From NCBI GenBank assembly GCA_002254765.1, contig NJDV01000075.1, positions 1 through 7,011 of the forward strand: a stretch of DNA of 7,011 nt, written 5' to 3'. Below the pieces are notes generated by a model, which made no database searches, was not told the DNA's origin, and saw nothing but the letters and a program-made list of their open reading frames with translations. The stretch is from Thermoplasmatales archaeon ex4484_36. Its GTDB lineage: Archaea > Thermoplasmatota > Penumbrarchaeia > Penumbrarchaeales > EX4484-36. The position numbers and the translations under genes are program-made. Shown here in pieces: positions 5,145 through 7,011 of the stretch (position 1 is the first letter of the stretch; every line of letters starts with the position of its first letter).

Positions 5145-6367
5145 CCTTTTTCCTTCAGCTCCTCCCTAAAGGCGAGCTTTATGAGCGGAGGGGTGATAAG
5201 AGTGGTCACGGTGACGAAGACCATGGTGGCTGCCAGAAACCTCTGGGCCACCACCCCGGAGGGGTCTCCAAGGGCTCCTCCCTTTATAGCCAGCATAACG
5301 GCCACCAGGGCGATCTCCATTCTCGGGATGGAGCCCACGCCCATCTGGATTGACTTTCTCCAGCTGAAGCCTCCCACTCTAGCCCCAATGGCCCTTCCAG
5401 CCACCTTTCCCAGTATGGCTATGAGAAGGATGACGGCTGCGAGATAGAGTGCCGATGTCTGGGTGAAAACCTTCAGGTCGATGAGGCTCCCCACATGGAC
5501 GAAAAAGATGGGTATCATGAAGCCGTAGCCCAGGGCCCTGACGTCCCGCAGGAGTGCCCTGGCTTCGGGGGTCTTCCGCAGAACGAGCCCGGCGAAGAAG
5601 GCCCCTTCAACCGCTGCCTCCACTGTGTACTGAGCAAACGCGGAGAAGATCATAACAAGTGCTATTGTGAAGGCGAGAATGGCCTTTGCGGTTTTCACCT
5701 TCTCGGCAGCCCTCACGTAGTGGTCGATGAACTTCCATCCAAGGATGAGTTCCACGAAGACCAGAAGGAAGATGTTGAAGATCAGAAAGAGTATAGACGA
5801 GAGGGAGGTAGCTCCCAGAGCTATTATGATGGCAATAATTCCCAGGAAGTCGTCCATGACGGAGGCGGAGAGGGAGGCCGTTCCTACGTCGGTGCTCAGG
5901 ACCCCCAGGTCCATCATAGTTCTTGCGGTAACCCCTATGCTTGTGGCTGTGAGGAGGGCTCCGAGGACCATGCTCGCCTGGTGGCTGTACCCGAGGTGTA
6001 CCCCGGCGAAGTATCCAAGGATGAAAGGCAACACCACCCCACCTACGGTTGATGTGGCCGCCACAAACCCCGTCTTCTTGATGGTCCTGACATCGGTCTC
6101 CAGGCCTGATAGGAAAAGAAGAAGGATTATTCCGAAATGCGCCATATACTCCACGGGGTAGCGGAACTCGGGTTTTGAGAAGACATCTCCCACCCCGGAG
6201 TAGAAGAGGTCCAGAAAGGAGGCCCCCAGAAAGACTCCGGCTATGATCTCCCCAAGGACTGCTGGGAGGCGATAGTGCTCAAAGACGGAGCCAAGCGTCT
6301 TGGCCAGTATAAGCGCCACACCGATGTAGAGGAGGACCAGAGTGTAGACGTCTACGCTCCCTATCAT
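5135..6367 (-). CDS. CPA2-family cation/proton antiporter (Kef/NapA type)
   Basis: An integral membrane antiporter exchanging Na+ or K+ for H+. The 410 residues form about 11-12 hydrophobic segments with no soluble C-terminal TrkA domain. Landmarks: an N-terminal RLPAVLGEIIAGVFLG (33-48), LLLFLSGLETD (82-92), TATSIGVTA (140-148) corresponding to the unwound TM4 region, and SVMDDFLGI (169-177). The Asp172-Asp173 pair in the last is the ion-binding DD motif of electrogenic CPA2 exchangers; KefC-type proteins usually have QD. Further on are GKVAGRAIGA (320-329) with a conserved Lys, and GSIPRMEIALV (345-355). The chain ends in a Lys-rich tail and appears complete. The start ATG 6367 has GGGAG (6372-6376) four bases upstream, and the CBS gene ends only 10 bases before it, so the two form an operon. 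Na+/H+ exchange is inferred from the DD motif; the transported ion is not proven. Confidence 0.9.
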   Translation of the reverse strand: MIGSVDVYTLVLLYIGVALILAKTLGSVFEHYRLPAVLGEIIAGVFLGASFLDLFYSGVGDVFSKPEFRYPVEYMAHFGIILLLFLSGLETDVRTIKKTGFVAATSTVGGVVLPFILGYFAGVHLGYSHQASMVLGALLTATSIGVTARTMMDLGVLSTDVGTASLSASVMDDFLGIIAIIIALGATSLSSILFLIFNIFLLVFVELILGWKFIDHYVRAAEKVKTAKAILAFTIALVMIFSAFAQYTVEAAVEGAFFAGLVLRKTPEARALLRDVRALGYGFMIPIFFVHVGSLIDLKVFTQTSALYLAAVILLIAILGKVAGRAIGARVGGFSWRKSIQMGVGSIPRMEIALVAVMLAIKGGALGDPSGVVAQRFLAATMVFVTVTTLITPPLIKLAFREELKEKGKK

Positions 6368-6377
6368 TTTTCTCCCT

Positions 6378-6869
6378 TCAACTGCTCTCTTTGTATCCTC
6401 TGGTCAGTGCTATAAGAATGGACTTGAGCGTTATCTCTCCTTTGAGTTTCCCCTCTCTGTCAACGACGGGGAGTCTCTCTATCGCATATCTGTGCATCTT
6501 TACCATGACATCTTTTAATGTCATGTCCTCCGAGGCCGTTATCACGGGGGTGGTCATTATGTCCCCCACCCTGGCATCGGCCCTCATGAAAACGTTCTTC
6601 GCTATCAGGTGAGTAGAGCTGTAGGCGTAGCTTAAGGTCTCTGGCGGAAGAAGAGCGCGGAGGGCATCTACCCTCTCCACGACCCCCACAACCTTCATAT
6701 CCTTCTTGTTTGTGACAACCCAGATGTGGTTGTTGGAGCGCAACATGAAGATGGCATGGATGATTGTATCGTCCTCAGGAATCACTGGGATGTCCCACCC
6801 CAAACGGTCCATAAGCTCAGACACCTTTGTCTTGTAAAGTTTCTGGATAGCCTCCTTGAGCCTGTTCAT
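6378..6869 (-). CDS. Twin CBS-domain protein, probable regulator of the adjacent antiporter
   Basis: The 163-residue soluble protein is built almost wholly from two CBS domains forming one Bateman module. The first spans about residues 13-72: VSELMDRLGWDIPVIPEDDTI, ending VVGVVERVDALRAL. The second spans about 100-156: VGDIMTTPVITASEDMTLKD, then AIERLPVVDREGKLKGEIT. CBS pairs commonly bind adenine nucleotides, SAM or nucleic acids and act as sensors; which ligand applies here cannot be read from the sequence. There is no attached enzyme or DNA-binding domain. It is first in a two-gene unit with the antiporter, 10 bases apart, so I infer that it senses an intracellular ligand and adjusts ion exchange. 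ATG 6869 has no ribosome-binding site but lies about 25 bases after TATATA, suggesting a leaderless mRNA. A second ATG (6876) is out of frame. Confidence 0.9.
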   Translation of the reverse strand: MNRLKEAIQKLYKTKVSELMDRLGWDIPVIPEDDTIIHAIFMLRSNNHIWVVTNKKDMKVVGVVERVDALRALLPPETLSYAYSSTHLIAKNVFMRADARVGDIMTTPVITASEDMTLKDVMVKMHRYAIERLPVVDREGKLKGEITLKSILIALTRGYKESS

Positions 6870-6891
6870 GATTCATGGATTGGGAAGGCTC

Positions 6892-6897
6892 TATATA
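6892..6897 (-). promoter_or_regulatory. TATA box for the CBS-antiporter operon
   Basis: TATATA (within GGTATATAG on the - strand) is centred about 25 bases before ATG 6869. Without a Shine-Dalgarno sequence there, the expected transcription start coincides with the ATG. Confidence 0.7.
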
Positions 6898-6920
6898 CCT
6901 ATTTCGTTCAAAGGGCCGGC

Positions 6921-7011
6921 TTAATATGCCCTTGGGCCTCCTTTTAGGGCGTAGAACCTCCACACCTCCTGGGGATTTCCGATTCTCTTTAAGATATCCA
7001 TCTTCAGGCGA
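6921..7011 (-). CDS. C-terminal end of a gene entering from the right edge (partial)
   Basis: On the - strand a frame open at the right edge gives 29 residues, RLKMDILKRIGNPQEVWRFY and then ALKGGPRAY, ending in TAA at 6923-6921. The composition (basic and aromatic, no low-complexity repeats) and the AGG/AGA Arg codons resemble the other genes here, and the CBS promoter lies 24 bases downstream of the stop, as expected for a gene end. The ATG four codons in could in principle start a 26-residue peptide, but a tail of a longer protein is more likely. I cannot name the family from so short a piece. Confidence 0.5.
   Translation of the reverse strand, partial: RLKMDILKRIGNPQEVWRFYALKGGPRAY

Noticed and set aside
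5495..6052. 185-codon + strand open frame
   Set aside because: It lies wholly within the antiporter gene, whose - strand product is a clear membrane protein with conserved motifs; the + frame encodes a charged sequence without family features.
1..7011. CRISPR array, tRNA/rRNA, insertion sequence, integrase or toxin-antitoxin pair
   Set aside because: No regularly spaced repeats, no cloverleaf with its conserved T-loop, no transposase-like frame and no terminal inverted repeats were found on either strand by eye.

Overview
The window looks archaeal. Three transcription units begin with a TATA-like box whose centre lies about 25 bases upstream of the start codon, with no Shine-Dalgarno sequence (leaderless starts). 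Genes inside operons instead carry GGAGG-type ribosome-binding sites. The DNA is G+C-rich with purine-rich coding strands, and Arg is written largely as AGG/AGA, which fits a thermophile. The lineage cannot be settled from this sequence; an uncultivated euryarchaeote-like genome is a guess.

Layout: the left half is on the + strand. Positions 1-2757 hold a tight operon: (i) an acidic, proline-tailed protein that may continue off the left edge; (ii) a protein with the complete two-domain architecture of the carbamoyl-phosphate synthetase small subunit (CarA) but with all three glutamine amidotransferase catalytic residues replaced; (iii) a 440-residue protein I cannot assign, coupled to (ii) by a 4-base GTGA overlap. 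Next comes ubiX (flavin prenyltransferase, 2780-3367) on its own promoter, then a YprB-type RNase H-like exonuclease gene (3447-4024).

The right half is on the - strand. An acyl-CoA dehydrogenase gene (5088-4025) meets the exonuclease gene tail to tail, with the two stop codons forming TGATCA. Upstream of it is a two-gene unit: a twin-CBS-domain protein followed 10 bases later by a CPA2-type cation/proton antiporter with a DD motif. The C-terminus of one more - strand gene enters at the right edge.

Most notable: the catalytically stripped CarA paralogue and its unassigned partner are the best candidates for something undescribed. Separately, the two convergent genes in the middle each lack an internal segment and change frame at the gap, although both ends of each protein are well conserved. 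That is either recent decay of neighbouring genes or misassembly in this stretch.
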